Shown piece by piece: positions 43,800 to 55,554 of a DNA stretch of 64,000 nucleotides. The DNA lies in NCBI GenBank assembly GCA_032622095.1, contig CP136066.1:182130716-182194715 (forward strand), given 5' to 3'. A program made the translations under genes and the position numbers. How positions within the stretch are numbered: position 1 is the first letter of the stretch; every line of letters begins with the position of its first letter. The notes under the pieces are model-generated. The model was not told the origin of the DNA and ran no database searches. It saw only the letters and a program-made list of their open reading frames with translations. The DNA is from Siphonodentalium dalli. Lineage: Eukaryota; Mollusca; Scaphopoda; Gadilida; Siphonodentaliidae.

Positions 43800-46700
43800 C
43801 AGTCAGATGCTCGTAGCCCGTTTATATATAACCATGGGTATATGTCAGATATAACCGTACACAAAAAAACGCCGTTCTTTTCACCGTGTATTTATCCATG
43901 GTGTGCGTGCCTGTGGTTGTCCGTAACATGGTACCCGGTGTTATTGCTTTGACAGGTAATCATGTTCGACTGGTGTTGTCAGATTGGTAATATGAGATTA
44001 GCGGTTTCTATGTCTTGTCTGGTCACATTTACTGTTTGAACTTTGTCTGAAATAGACGCACTTTTTATACTAGAATTTGCGCAACAGGATCGCAGGGAAA
44101 TCGCACGTCGAGTTGGTTTAAGGGTTTTTAGAAAAAGTATTTATATGATATAGACAGAGACGTGGCGACATGGATGTCTCACCCCACCAACTTTGGTCAA
44201 AATGTTCAAATGCTAGTTAATTTAAGAAAACAATATTGTCATGCATTTGGTAAATATTGTCATTGGAATTGTCATCAGTTGAAATTTTCCAACCTAAGTG
44301 GGGGTGTCAGGTTTGAAATGTCCAACTCTAGGAAGGTTTGAGGCTAGTCTAGATGCTAGAATTTTGAGATTTTCTTGTTCAGATTAACAAAAATTTGCCG
44401 ACTATCGTTGTCATTGTCCATTCCCCCGTGGCCAATACAAAACTGCAAAACAATATTTCACTTCATTTGGTCAAACTTGTGGACTGAAATAGTCATCAGT
44501 TGGAGAGTTTTCCAACCTGAGGGGGAGTATGAGGTTTGAAATTTCCAACACCAGGAAAGGTTCAATTGAGGCCAGTCTAGATGCATGCTAGGATTTAATA
44601 TTTTCTTTTATAGTTTGAACATTTTTCTCACACCGGGCCGAAGAATCATGGTCAACCCGGTGTGTCCCCGCCTCTTGCCCGCAGCCGTGGGAATTTGTCT
44701 GGAGTTAGACCATTAGATGTTATGATTTATGCAATTGTTCAGGTTAAACTATCTGAATTTTCAAACCTGGAATATATATATTTTTTAAATATATATAGGA
44801 CTAGAAGGTGACCCGACTTCGTCCGGGCTTTGACCTTGAATCGACCATTTTGAAGGTCAAGGTCAGGTGGGGTCAAACACCAACATGGTGGAAATCGGCC
44901 CAGCGGATACCGGGAAATCGGCCCAGCGGATACCGAGATACCATATGCATCAAATTTCGTCCATAAAAATCCGCCAGTTTAACCCGATTTGATTTCCACT
45001 CAAGTATATAAACGCGCCTCATATACACACGCTCATTAATTATCAAGTTTCAACGTAAAGATAAATTACCATCGGTGCCCGAGATATCGCCAAGACGTCT
45101 GAAACAGTCAAATGCATCGACGGGTTTAAGCGTTAACGTGATCTAACGTTATGAACTCTAACGACGTCATAGAAGTTACGCATTGTTTTTATCCTGATGG
45201 AAGATAGTACCACTTCTTCTTGATAATTGAGGCAGATAACTAAAACGGATACATACGCATTATATATCGTTGGAAAGAGGAAACACGAAAGATTCTCACA
45301 GTGTCATTATTATGACTGGCATTTTATTATTCGCGCTGTTTCGAATCGATTTGTAAGCACCGAACTCAAATGAAAGTCCCGTAACACAGCGTAAAAACAG
45401 ATTTGACCTCGGCACGTGAAAAGTTGACCTCGGATCTGAAAATTAATATGCCTATGCCACTTCCCGACCGATAGTACCCTCACATACGAAGTTTTATCGA
45501 AATCGGGTCGGCCGTTTTCGAGTTCATCGCAATCACACAGACAGACAGACACACACAAACAGATCTTCCAAAATATATAATATATATTAGGCGTGAGCAC
45601 TGATGTAAGGGGGATGCTGCAAATGGAATTTGTGTTTGGGGTGATTCTGATTCCAGGGGGTGCAGTTGGAATTTCCCATGGTGGACACCCCCTAACGGAA
45701 ACCATATAGCCACGTCCCTGGATATAGAGAGGCAAACAGAACGATACCATATATATACAATATACGGTTGCATCTAATTTGGATTTATTTGGATGTCTTT
45801 AGTGCACTTTTGTGGTTACGAGAGCTCATTTCCCCCTGATTTATGTTCAATATGTGGTCTTCTTCTTTAAAAGTTTTATATGATTTCAAACAGGGGTGGC
45901 ACCAGGATATCCCCGACAGGGGGGGGGGGCTTTAGCTGCCGGGTTGACAATTACATAACTCACCGACAGGGCTGGGATGTAGCCCCTGACCCCCCCCCCC
46001 CCCCCGGTGCCACCCAACTTAGTATCGATTATTTATAATGGGGTGTCAAGTAGGGACTTGTCGACAGGGGTGGTTATGCAGGGGTCTTACCCCCAATTGT
46101 AGTCATACATAATACCCCGAACAAAATTAATTGGAAAATTCACACCAAAATTAGGTTGAAATTGTTCTCGTAGTTCGATTTTCCAACACTTTCTTAGTGA
46201 CGAATTCGTTGTTTTTAGACCAACATTTGCATATTTCCCTTTCATTTGCAAAATTATGGACTCAAATGGCCATCAGTTGGCAATTTGAAACCTATGGGTG
46301 AGTGTCAGGTTAATAATTTCCCAGAATTGGAAAACTTGAGGCGGGTCTATGCTATAGGATTGTCAAATGTTCATGTTCATATTTCAAAAATGTTCTCACA
46401 TCGGGCCTAACCATCGGCCGACCCGTGTGTTCTGTGTCCTTGGCAGTAGTTACTCGCTAATTAATTTAAGAAAGAATAGATCGGGGTGTAAATTTGTGTG
46501 GTGTTATACCACTAGATGTTAAGATGTTTTAATCTCATACTGGGCCGAACCATCTTTTTCATCCCCCCCCCCCCCGCACGACAAGTGGCCACAATATTAC
46601 TGGTGGAATAGTCTACCATCTGGTAGTCTGTGAGGGAACATTTGGGAAAAATCAAAGAGGGGGGTGCAAATTGATTTACGCAAACTTATGAGTTTGGTGT

Positions 46701-47117
46701 GGTTCAATGGGGTGGGTGCAGTTGGAAATTCTAAGGTGGAGACCACCCCAACGAAAACCCTCTAACCAAGTCTCGAGTGCCAAATATCCCACACTCAACC
46801 AGGGGTGACTCTCGCAACTTTAGTTTCTGCCCTCGGCATAGGCTTATTTGTTTCTTATCCGAGAATGCACTCCACCGGCGTCAAAGTATTAACCATACTC
46901 TGAAATAAAACGCTACCGTGACGATCACACGATAAAGTCGTGCTGCAAGTAAGACGATAATTGTGTTGTAGAAATGATACGGAAGACCGATTGTCAAAAA
47001 ATTCAACATCAAAATACACAGGGCAAGACTTATCGATCCAAACTGTGGAGTGTGTTTTCGTTGTGTATTTTTCGCATATACCCATTTATATATAAACGGG
47101 CTACGAGCATCTGACTG
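43800..47117. mobile_element. 3.3-kb outer TIR element, copy A
   Basis: Ends 'cagtcagatgctcgtagccc' plus 'gtttatatata' at 43800 and its complement ending 47117, continuing more weakly to 'gggtatatg'/'catataccc'. Inside lies the separate 44155-45720 element plus further G-rich repeat sequence of the same family. In copy B only the left end (59158) and most of the body survive, because the duplication stops at 62152. Confidence 0.65.
44155..45720. mobile_element. Inner 'cagggacgtggc' TIR element, copy A
   Basis: Left end 'cagagacgtggcgacatgg', right end 'ccatatagccacgtccctg', related to the ends of 6545-7372. The interior has two sections: one resembling 6545-7372 ('gaaattttccaacctaagt'), and one from about 44808 beginning 'ggtgacccgacttcgtccgg' and ending 'gttttcgagttcatcgcaat' plus a 'cacacagacagacag' run. 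The second section resembles a class of short non-autonomous elements widespread in invertebrates. No transposase. The minus-strand ORFs are shadows. Confidence 0.6.
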
Positions 47118-47410
47118 TTGGTTACTAACTTACTTGACTGGTGTTATACACATGGGGTCATTATCCTCATATTTTCCTTCTATGTTAGTAGTTCCGTGGA
47201 TACATGTTCTAAATTAAAACTTCAAAGATGGAGTCATGAAACCATCTCACTATAGAAGTCACACAATGTTTTGATAGTCTAATTGTGGTTTGATTTACAA
47301 TAGAATTTACAATAGAATTAATATACATAATGTTTTGATGTTGTTCACTGTGCCTTCTGTTTGCGTCCTGTTCCCTAATTTCGTGGGTCCGCACATGTTT
47401 GTCGTTCGGT
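47118..47410. other. Spacer after copy A
   Basis: AT-rich, with a small tandem repeat 'atagaatttaca' near 47298. No supportable gene. Confidence 0.4.
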
Positions 47411-47419
47411 GGCAACAAT

Positions 47420-47690
47420 CAATTCATGGCAGCAGTCGGCGGGATGGTTCTACCAGCACTTCTCGTGCCGTACCTGCCTCCAGTGGCCGTGATAGGCCTC
47501 CTTCGCGTATTTCCCACTGTGTGCAGTATGTGGCCGATACACAGGTGCGTGGCCGTGGGCAGTAATCGCGCGGCAGACAAGCTCGTGGTTCCGGACGCGG
47601 ACGTCGTGGCCGGGTTCCAGTCCCGTGGTCGCGCTCCAGATCTCCTCGGCATAAGTTTCCACGGTACGACTCGAGGTCTCCTTTAGATTA
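47420..47690 (+). pseudogene. RG/RS-rich remnant in a GC-rich island
   Basis: One frame reads SRRDGSTSTSRAVPASSGRD then RGRGQ and TAA (47563), and continues in the same frame as SRGRQARGSGRGRRGRVPVP, then WSRSRSPRHKFPRYDSRSP. RGG and RS dipeptides suggest an RNA-binding, disordered tail. The DNA is much richer in G+C than its surroundings. A related RG-rich remnant lies at 28770-28930. The stop between the halves indicates a pseudogene or an unrecognised intron. Competing ORFs in other frames on both strands lack such bias. Confidence 0.4.
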
Positions 47691-48004
47691 TTCATATAAG
47701 ACTCATTCTATCAAATGGAGCGTTTAGTTTCAACCAATTACACAAATAGCGCTTCGTTCTATCACAGGAAGGATACGAGATTTTTTTTTTTAAATTCCTT
47801 TCATTTTATTAGTTCAGCTACACAATCGCTGTCCGATGGTTGTTGGCTTTCGGGAAGATTCGATCCAATAATGTATTCGAGAATGTTACCTGAACCATTT
47901 TGAAGACATTTGTCTGTGGGTCGGTGATATTTATTGTTAATTCGATAATGGTTATTATACTAAATCAGGTTATACATTAGGTCTCGTCAATTTCAATTCT
48001 GGCG

Positions 48005-48355
48005 ATAGCCCGTTTGCACGGATTTCGTCATCACAGCTCACGTTATTTCTTGGTCAAGGACGATGGTGAATTGGGACATTCATTGAGCCCGGACAAAATG
48101 GCAAATAACATGCGTAAGAAATGAGTCCTATACTAAAATGTTACCACATTTTGAATGAATTATGGTTGAAAATTCGATGGCCACGTCCACGTCCACGCCG
48201 AATTTTTTCATTAATCGTACAAAATCATCTAAACAACTTGTACACATATCATTCTGGAATCTATCATGGAAGTGCACGTATGCAAAACCTACCAGATTAT
48301 CGTATAACCACGCGCTTTCGAAAACACCTAGGTAAGAGCCACATGAATAATATCA
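48005..48355. other. Protein-like fragments of unknown origin
   Basis: A frame near 48018-48115 reads HGFRHHSSRYFLVKDDGELG then HSLSPDKMANNM, and an ORF at 48121-48387 includes PRPRPRRIF. Neither is recognised. The Penelope remnant starts just after. Confidence 0.25.
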
Positions 48356-48358
48356 TTG

Positions 48359-49171
48359 GTACAGAACATCCCATTCTGTTTAGCTAGGAGAGTGTGCGCG
48401 ATAGTGAACAATCCAGAAACTCGAGATATAAGATTACGGGAATTGGAATCATTTCTCCAAAAGCAGCATTATCCGTTAAATCTCATCTTGGATGGCATAA
48501 ACAAGGCCAAACAAATACCAGTTGAGAATTTGCGTCAGCAGAAACAAACAGTATGTGAGGGTGAAAAAATCCCATATGTAACTACACACAACCCTCATCA
48601 CCCTAACCAGGTGGGAATCGCAATGAGCTTGTTACCAATTTTACATAAGGACACACGCATGCTGAAAGTATTCCCAGGCAACAATTTTTTGGAGAGTTAA
48701 AGACAGCCACGGAATATGAAAAAACTGTTAACAAGAGCAAAATATAACAGAACAAAAAGAGTACACCACGTGTTCAAGTGTGGAGACCCGCGTTGTAGAA
48801 CATGTGGGGTTGGCTACGACTATCTGTACATAGGAACATAACTCCAACTCAAAAAACGGACACAAAATTGTGCCAAATGCAACATTATATTGTAAATCAC
48901 GCAATTTAATGTATTCATCACATGTTCGGGATGTGGTGAATCATACGCCGGACAGACAGGTGATACCCTAGTCGAGAGAAATCGGATCCATCGACAACAA
49001 ATTAGAGATCCCAGCACTAGGATGATCCCTCTAAGCGAACATATATATGTATGTGGTAGAGGGATGTACACAATCTTCCATTCTATAAGATGGCAAGTGA
49101 TAGTGATTCGGAAAGACTGAGCAAGGAAGATTATTTCAAACTCAAATTCCGGACGAAACTCAATAGTTCTT
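48359..49171 (+). pseudogene. Penelope-like element C-terminal remnant (linker and GIY-YIG endonuclease)
   Basis: One frame, broken by stops at 48698, near 48839 and near 48895, reads NIPFCLARRVCAIVNNPETR, then RELESFLQKQHYPLNLILDG, then IPYVTTHNPHHPNQ, then FKCGDPRCRTC (Cys-rich linker), then ITCSGCGESYAGQTGDTLVE with a following HRQQIRDPSTRMIPLSEH. After a frameshift near 49095 it ends KMASDSDSERLSKEDYFKLK then FRTKLNSS. This order is that of the region after the reverse transcriptase plus the GIY-YIG endonuclease of Penelope elements. The conserved 'YIGQTG' is 'YAGQTG' here. The RT core is absent, as in 5'-truncated insertions. Penelope proteins prime their own integration with RT plus this nuclease; this copy cannot. 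Confidence 0.85.
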
Positions 49172-49360
49172 AACTTTGACGTCAAGAGGTATCCCCCCCC
49201 CATGTTGCTATATGACGTCACAGTGTTATACACGTCATTCCTTGAAAATTGCCATGAAAGGCCTAGGAATTAAAGACGTTTTTTGATAGAAAAAGTCGTC
49301 ATGTTGATTTATCAAACTAGTCACATATATATAGATATATAATTTTATTTTATTTGGCAG

Positions 49361-49482
49361 GCTAAACAATTGGGAAAATCCCAGTATCGTATCTTTAAGC
49401 TATGCGATGGAGAAAATGAGGACTGCACCATAGACGTCATCTGGTGGATCCCAAATATAGGACAAATACCAATATACCATCA
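49361..49482 (+). CDS. Internal exon-like block with strong splice sites
   Basis: Acceptor 'ttttatttggcag' and donor CA|GTGAGT enclose 122 bases open in one frame: AKQLGKSQYRIFKLCDGENE, then DCTIDVIWWIPNIGQIPIYH. No ATG. The frame closes right after the donor, as expected of an exon. I do not recognise it. It may be an exon of the family whose C-terminal part lies at 51030-51562. Confidence 0.4.
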
Positions 49483-51029
49483 GTGAGTTGAATATATAAT
49501 ATAGACAACTTTAAAAATCCACTAAATTATATTTAGAAGTCTATCAAATGTATTTTAAAGTAAGTTGAGCTTGGTTGCAGACACCATCAATTATAGCCAT
49601 CCACAATTATCAATAAGGATATTAAAAAAACTCAATCTGATTAGATTATCCCCATATCATAAGGTTACAACAATGACAAACAATTCTTGTAAATACAATT
49701 TTGTTATCGGAATCATTTAATTATAACAAAATAATGCTAAATGCTGTCACCTATGGTATAAAATTTCTGAAAACATGGCATTCATCAAGATGTTGTTCAA
49801 CAAAATATGGCTGTATTATCATTTAAGTATCATGTAATTTGGCCGTACTACCACTTGATTTTATAGTTATCCATCTTCTTACATAATTTTTTAAGACCGT
49901 TGATCAGATAGCTCCTTTCTAAATAAATTTATCACTTTAATATTAACATTGGAAAGTTTAGAAATTGTATTTTTGGGCGTGCCGTTTCACATAATTGTTA
50001 TGGATTCCACCGATCGACACTATATGGGATTCGCCCGACAATATAGTCATTTACCCGTTGTATAATGGGTGGCTATTCATTTAGGTTATTACCCTTTTAG
50101 TAATATAAATCTTTCTCCGGTCCCTTCACAAAAATCCCCGTACCCCGATAACCAGGATATACACAAATATTCAGACATTTGAACCGTCCCATAATATAGG
50201 GTTGATCTGCGCTGCATCATTAAATAAGGATAACGATTTATTATTACACATTGTTCACATTGTAAAATTGGTGATAAGAGTCCACTCGACTCAGTCTTTC
50301 GATTAATTGATTACAAATAAATGTATTATCATTAGTACAGGAAAACAAATCGTAAGACTTGTTCTAAGAACATGATGATGATGATGAATTATTGTTAAAA
50401 AATATTCACATATGAAGAATTTGTTTAGAAAGACAGACAAATCAGAACAAGGACTACCCAAGCAAGATCATACTTAGTATAGATATGTTGTGATGATATA
50501 TGCACTCAGAGGGGAAACAAAATGATACATAACACTGGAGTGTGTTTTTACAATAAAGAATCCAAATCTTTCTAATATTCATCTCCTGGAACCAGTCCAT
50601 ATCCTTGCGTTCAAACCCTAAGGATTTGCTCCTCTTTTGACACACATCATACACGGTAATAAAATCTTCATGACAACATAAAATCATTACTGATATCGTA
50701 ACTAAGAAAGCAGTCGTCAAAGACACAAATAAACTGTCGCCAGTTCATCAGACATATTGGCTGGAGGTATTCCACAGGGTAGTCATCGGTTTTGCGCCAA
50801 AAAGTTAACATTTTGGCTACTGGGCTATGAAAGCAAGTTGAGGACATTTCTTCTTTTACATCCATTTCGTTCCAAATTGTGAAGTGATTGTAAAGTACAT
50901 TCCATGACAAATTGCATTTTAAAATAATATTTGTATGTGGAAAATATTTTCACACATGTATTTGACATGTATGATAGCCGGTGTGTATGAAATACATGAC
51001 ATTCTAACATTGACATTTTCTGATTTCAG
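49483..51029. other. Intron-like AT-rich stretch; minus-strand ORFs not supported
   Basis: Mostly AT-rich. Minus-strand ORFs at 50454-50726 and 50668-50910 (CCHEDFITVYDVCQKRSKSL and others) are mildly protein-like but match nothing I know and overlap each other in different frames. Confidence 0.35.
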
Positions 51030-51562
51030 ACTATCGATTGCAGCATTGCATTTCAATGAGAACTGCAAAAAGCCACAGAAGAAGAAAGAAGGTCAGCCCA
51101 GATAGAATATTAAATATCCAAAAGCAAGGAAAGAAGAAATTTTCGTAGAAGTCAAAGAAGTTCCCACTTTTGTTAAGATTGGCTTCGCTTTTAAAAGAAA
51201 ATTATGAAATTTGACTGTTTTTCTATTTCAAAAACAACAAATCCCATATAAACAGTAATACACGCTGAAATGAATACCATAATTGAAATGCATTGAACAG
51301 TATCAAATTATAAAATATATACGTAATCTGTTACCAGTAGCACAATGTAACATAAATTATGTACACTCCAATTGCAGAATATGTTAAATCCATCATTGAG
51401 GAAATAGTAGAATGCAGAAGAAAATTCACCAATCAAACGGCAGCCACCTCGTCATTCTCGTATGTCCACCACGAGCCACAACCACTGACGTCACAGTATA
51501 CGAAATTTAACAAGACGGAACTTGTCGCCACACGAAAATCGAGATTTAACATGACATCATAA
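51030..51562 (+). pseudogene. C-terminal remnant of an expanded 'AALHFNEN' family
   Basis: After a good acceptor ('ttctgatttcag') the frame reads LSIAALHFNENCKKPQKKKE, GQPR, TAG (51103), then in the same frame NIKYPKARKEEIFVEVKEVP and a stop at 51205. A further block at 51359-51562 reads YVKSIIEEIVECRRKF, then PQPLTSQYTKFNKTELVATR and KSRFN. The order 'AALHFNENA', 'PK...GE..V..VK..PT' and 'PPLTS.Y..P.K...V...SRF' is what I recall at the C-terminus of a large uncharacterised protein family in cnidarians and other marine invertebrates. One nonsense codon and the split second block make it a pseudogene, or an intron lies between 51208 and 51358. Confidence 0.6.
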
Positions 51563-52202
51563 CAGTGTACCATTCTCATATATGTAGCTGATCAGTATCC
51601 AAAGTCCATATAGCCTCTATAATTCTCGGAAGGGATGTTATTCTTATTCTAGTCAGTGCAAATGCTGGTAATCTTCTCCTGATCGATTTCCATAACAGCG
51701 GCCACATACAACGTGTAAAACGTCTATATGTCACATATCTGTATGCTCTGAAAAGTAGAAAGAAACATATTTTCGTTGTGATATGTGAAATAATTTTTTT
51801 GGTAATGTTTTGTTATGTAATACACAATTGTTTAATACGATCAGATAAGATCACACAACAGTTATCGCTTTGTCACCAGGAACAGTTTACTTGATGTTTC
51901 ATTTATACTTATTATGGTACAATTGCTAGTACATTGTTATGTGATGAAAGAAGGTGTAGTTGCTCATGTTGTCTATTTTTAATTGTGTTATTACATTGTG
52001 TATTTGCAAACCGAATAAAATAATTGACCATCCTCACACGTCTTTAGTTCTGAATGTACATATTAAAACAATTCAACAAGAGCTGACTCCTCATACATAG
52101 TATTGTACAAATAATAAGGGTAACTTACGGATTTGTATCACCATCATCAATTGGACCTTCGCTAGCAAGGAAGTCGAGAAACATATTTGTTCAGGCAGTT
52201 GA
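51563..52202. other. Spacer before copy B
   Basis: AT-rich. An AATAAA near 52014 could serve the preceding remnant. Nothing else seen. Confidence 0.4.
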
Positions 52203-52858
52203 ACGTAAATATTCACATTGGTTCATATTTATCTTATTTCAATAAGCCCTGGACTAATACCAATAATTTGTTTTATAGCTAATCCGATTTAGGTTCATGC
52301 AGAGCGTAATTCACATTGGTTCATATTGAACTTATTTCAATAAGCCCTGGACTTATTCCAATGATTTGAGTTATAGCTAAGCCGATTTAGGTTCATAACC
52401 TGATTATATACTGGAGCTCGTTTCAAGGGTTGCCTTTAGAGCGTTGTCAGCACTTTCGTTGTCACACATCCCGACATGGGCGGGTATCCAGCAGAACCAA
52501 ATGTCAAAATGAATAACTGCTTTTATGCATTTTCACATGAAATATTAAAAGTAACTATTAACGTCGTAAAATGACGCATTAAACACATTTATAGTTGTAT
52601 TGATGAATCCGGTGTGAGCAATAGATCCTCGTGAAAAAGGTTTATATTGAACGTAAATATTCACATTGGATCATATTTATCTTATTTCAATAAGCCCTGG
52701 ACTAATACCAATAATTTGTTTCATAGCTAATCCGATTTAGGTTCATGCAGAGCGTATAATTCAGATTCAAATAATGCCGATATGAGTTTATTTGTGTTTT
52801 TTAAATAATTTCAATATTAGCTTATTTTCAGTTTCAGTTCAGTCAATCTTTTTTTTAG

Positions 52859-53083
52859 TGAAGCAACAACTCAGGAAATTCGGCATACAGATGTGTCTAA
52901 CCCGAAAGAATGTATCCAATGGTTATTTCAATGGGGAAATAGTAAATGAAGTCAAAGAGAACAATGACAGCTTGGTGGTACAACCAACAGATTCCAGAGA
53001 AGCAATTCTCAAGAAAGTCGACGACAACAGAAGGACACATCTCTATGAACATAGTGAATGTTCCGAACAATGCCGATCAAAAG
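52859..53083 (+). CDS. Exon-like block 'a', copy B
   Basis: Same 75-codon block as 35054-35278 with the same acceptor and donor. Reading frame intact. The four or so base differences include synonymous changes and one Tyr-to-Asp change. Upstream the frame is open by chance to 52792. Confidence 0.5.
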
Positions 53084-53309
53084 GTAAAGTGGAAAAAAAT
53101 GTTATGGTGTGGAATACCTTAAGACAATTCCTCACATTTGAGTTGATTTCTTTTGAGGTTTGGGTACGAATTTTTTTTTGGCAAGTATTCTTTTTAGAAA
53201 TCATAAAAAATTACTCTTGTCAACAATCAATGGGATAAAACTTGCTTCCAACTTGAACTGTCTATATGTCTATACAGGGGACGAGTAGATCACTTGATCT
53301 AAAACTGGT

Positions 53310-53452
53310 CCTCTTCGAACTTTGGAATGGGGGGGGGGCTTGTTTCCCGCTTTGATGACACATGCTCCTTGTCCACACAGGCAGAATCCTCAATACATAC
53401 AAACTATATATATATATATAATATTAAATATGGCCCTTTCCAATCATCATGG
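53310..53452. other. Copy-B-specific insert with TA microsatellite
   Basis: Absent from copy A. Contains a nine-G run (near 53330) and 'tatatatatatataata' (near 53407). Ends undefined. Confidence 0.5.
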
Positions 53453-54080
53453 ATGAGCACGGTCTCGCCCACAAACTCAAAAGTATTCTCATTATAATGG
53501 TGTAAACAATATTTATTCTCAATACGTTTAATGTATAAAATTTAACAAAAAATGTTAGTGAATGGAATGGGATTAGACAACAAGCCTGTTGTGGCTTTTT
53601 TTATGTAAGTTATCTCCCAGATCGCTCAATTGTCCCACACGACTGGGCAAATTAGGCGGAAACTTGTTGATTGTAACTTCAGTGGTGAATTTAGTACAGA
53701 TCGCACTCAACTACAGGAGTGGGAATTAAATTTCAATTAATGATAATCAAGTAACTTAAAGAACAGTAGTTTAGTAGATTTAAGAAAGTTGTGGAAGAGA
53801 AGATAGTCAGTGGGGGAGAGCAAAGTAGACAAAGGGTTGTTGGATATATTTATGGCAATATGTGCATTACTATAGTCAAAGGGGTGTATATATAGATACT
53901 ACACTGAGTTTGTGTGCAGGCAGGCTTTCTTGATTAGGACTTGGTATATTATGATTCTATTGCCGAGGACATGTGACATACATATTCAAATTGTCTTGTT
54001 TTGTATTCGTTATGTATCCTTGTATGGCCTTGTATATACTATGATTTTCCCTAATGTAAATGTCGGGTGCGCCGTAAAGT

Positions 54081-54299
54081 AGGGTTCTTGTTAAGGGTGT
54101 TATGTTTGGAAAAGAGGATAACAATTCCAGTAGTGAGTACTGGTATAAGTTACATTATAACATACATGCACAATATTCAATATGGGTTGAACCTAACAAA
54201 ATTTGTGATGATATATGGTCATCAACAAGTGACTCGTGGATCTATCCAAGGTGGTTGCATTTTTCACGCTTTCTGGCAGCCTATTCCATTCGCTTATTG
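54081..54299 (+). CDS. Block 'b', copy B, open
   Basis: The frame reads RVLVKGVMFGKEDNNSSSEY, then WYKLHYNIHAQYSIWVEPNK and SSTSDSWIYPRWLHFSRFLA, up to GTAGAA at 54300, a possible donor in phase 0. A 119-base intron to block c (AG at 54418) would join in the same phase. Aromatic-rich, with no clear membrane segment and no family I recognise. The acceptor side is weak. Confidence 0.4.
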
Positions 54300-54418
54300 G
54301 TAGAATGTATCTTTATAAATATCCTTTGTATCCTTGGTAGTAGTATTGCACGATGTCTAAGATAGTAACCTAAGTCTATCATTACATTGTCCATTATTCT
54401 TTTCTTCTGATTTGTGAG

Positions 54419-54635
54419 AGACTTCGCGTCATTGACGGGTGCTGGAAAATAGCTATGCCACACTGCATGTTTGTAATAACCACAGAGGTTAAGGGGTACC
54501 CTCTTCTGAATTTCCCCAATGTATGCACAGAGGCGCCAGCTGCCAAATCAGTTTCCTGCAAGCTCATCAGTCTACTTGAGCGGCATTCAATTCCAACATC
54601 CAAGCAAGAATTTTTGCACTGTGTTGGCTGCAAAG
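54419..54635 (+). CDS. Cys/His-rich block 'c', copy B, open
   Basis: After a pyrimidine-rich tract the frame reads VIDGCWKIAMPHCMFVITTE, then VKGYPLLNFPNVCTEAPAAK, then SVSCKL and HSIPTSKQEFLHCVGCKG before donor GTAATC. Spaced Cys/His residues (CW..HC...VC...SC...HC..C) suggest a zinc-binding domain. The 'DG.WK...PHC' followed by 'VC...P' pattern reminds me of transposon-linked cysteine-cluster proteins, but I cannot name the family. It follows block b in matching phase. The minus-strand ORF here (54394-54633) is taken as a shadow. Confidence 0.45.
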
Positions 54636-55011
54636 GTAATCAATATGTGAATTTGATGAGCAAACTTAACTTAAGCTTGTTTGATTGAGGATATAGGAAT
54701 GGGTTCCATCAGTCTGTCTCGAAAAGTTGTCAGGGAGTTATTTTGAACAATTATTCGCGGATTTCCAAGGTTTTTGGTATATGAGTCCATGAGTCCACAA
54801 CTCGCAAAATAGGCCTGGTCTGACATTTTCATCACAGTTACGGCCATCTGATGGTCAATTTTTGGCATTTAGCACCCATGGAAAGTTGTCCGTGTGAAGT
54901 TTAATCCAGATAGGAGGATATCTCAAACAAATATTAACTGATTCGACATCTTCTTGATATAATCACAGACACGTAAGTATTCACCATCCAAATAATAACA
55001 GAAATAAATAT

Positions 55012-55329
55012 ATGGATACCTTCTTACCGTCAGCAATACGCGCATGGGATAATATACCTGTCTCAATAAAAGTATCATCAACCGTGGAAGAATTCAAGCG
55101 TCTTCTGAAGGTCGGTCATACTAATTTAGCTAAGTTGTATTATCATAGTCACTCTCGTAGAGGCCAAGTATATCACACAAGAATGAGACTGTGGTGCTGC
55201 CATCTGAACAAAGATATTGTTGTAAATTACGTAAGAGATTCCCCATTTTGCTCTTGTGGAGAATTTGTAGTTGAATCCGCGTACCACTTTTTTATGCAAT
55301 GTTCCCAATATAGTCAAATTAGAGCTGAC
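55012..55329 (+). pseudogene. LINE ORF2 C-terminal fragment, copy B
   Basis: Same fragment as 37155 in copy A up to YHFFMQCSQYSQIRAD, then abruptly fused in frame to unrelated sequence at 55333. Cysteines of the zinc-knuckle-like motif are kept. Confidence 0.75.
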
Positions 55330-55332
55330 ACT

Positions 55333-55554
55333 AAACAGTTGCTCCAAAAAATTAAAACTCTCGAAGCCGGCCAAAAATCAACTGAGGACGAAATCGAAGA
55401 CGCCGAACAACACGGGCGACAGATAAGTTTGCGATTTATCAATTTCCCCATAAAAACCGATGTGGTAGATATTTATAAACTACCCACCAGCAATATGGTG
55501 AGGAAATTCTACAAACAAAACATGTCAATTGATTCGGAATGTCATAATGGTTAA
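55333..55554 (+). pseudogene. LINE ORF1-like coiled-coil fragment fused in copy B
   Basis: Directly after the ORF2 end the frame reads TKQLLQKIKTLEAGQKSTED, then EIEDAEQHGRQISLRFINFP and a stop. A heptad-like stretch followed by 'EQ.GR...LRF...P' is characteristic of ORF1 proteins (coiled coil into RRM start) of L1/CR1-type elements, where the usual form is 'ENRSRR.NLRI.G.P'. Copy A does not have it at this place. So copy B carries a second insertion or rearrangement joining ORF2 and ORF1 pieces in reversed order. Confidence 0.55.

Larger units (their letters stand above)
32603..46997. repeat. Segmental duplication, copy A
   Basis: Nearly identical, in the same orientation, to 52203-62152. 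Shared order: satellite units, exon blocks, LINE fragment, exon blocks, 'taattgtaatttg' block, two nested TIR elements. Copy-A-specific material includes more satellite units, 35481-35587, 37475-38225 (LINE 3' part), the 2.13-kb TIR element at 40695-42823 and about 235 bases near 46563-46795. Mismatches in the exon blocks are few (about three in 225 bases of the first), so the duplication is fairly recent. Confidence 0.95.

Noticed and set aside
45310-45773. Minus-strand ORFs in the inner TIR element
   Set aside because: They cross repeat sections and the 'cacacagacag' run; composition is that of a repeat, not of a protein.
47399-47686. Hydrophobic ORF in an alternative frame of the RG-rich island
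   Set aside because: Out-of-frame reading of GC-rich arginine codons; the RG/RS frame has clear compositional logic.
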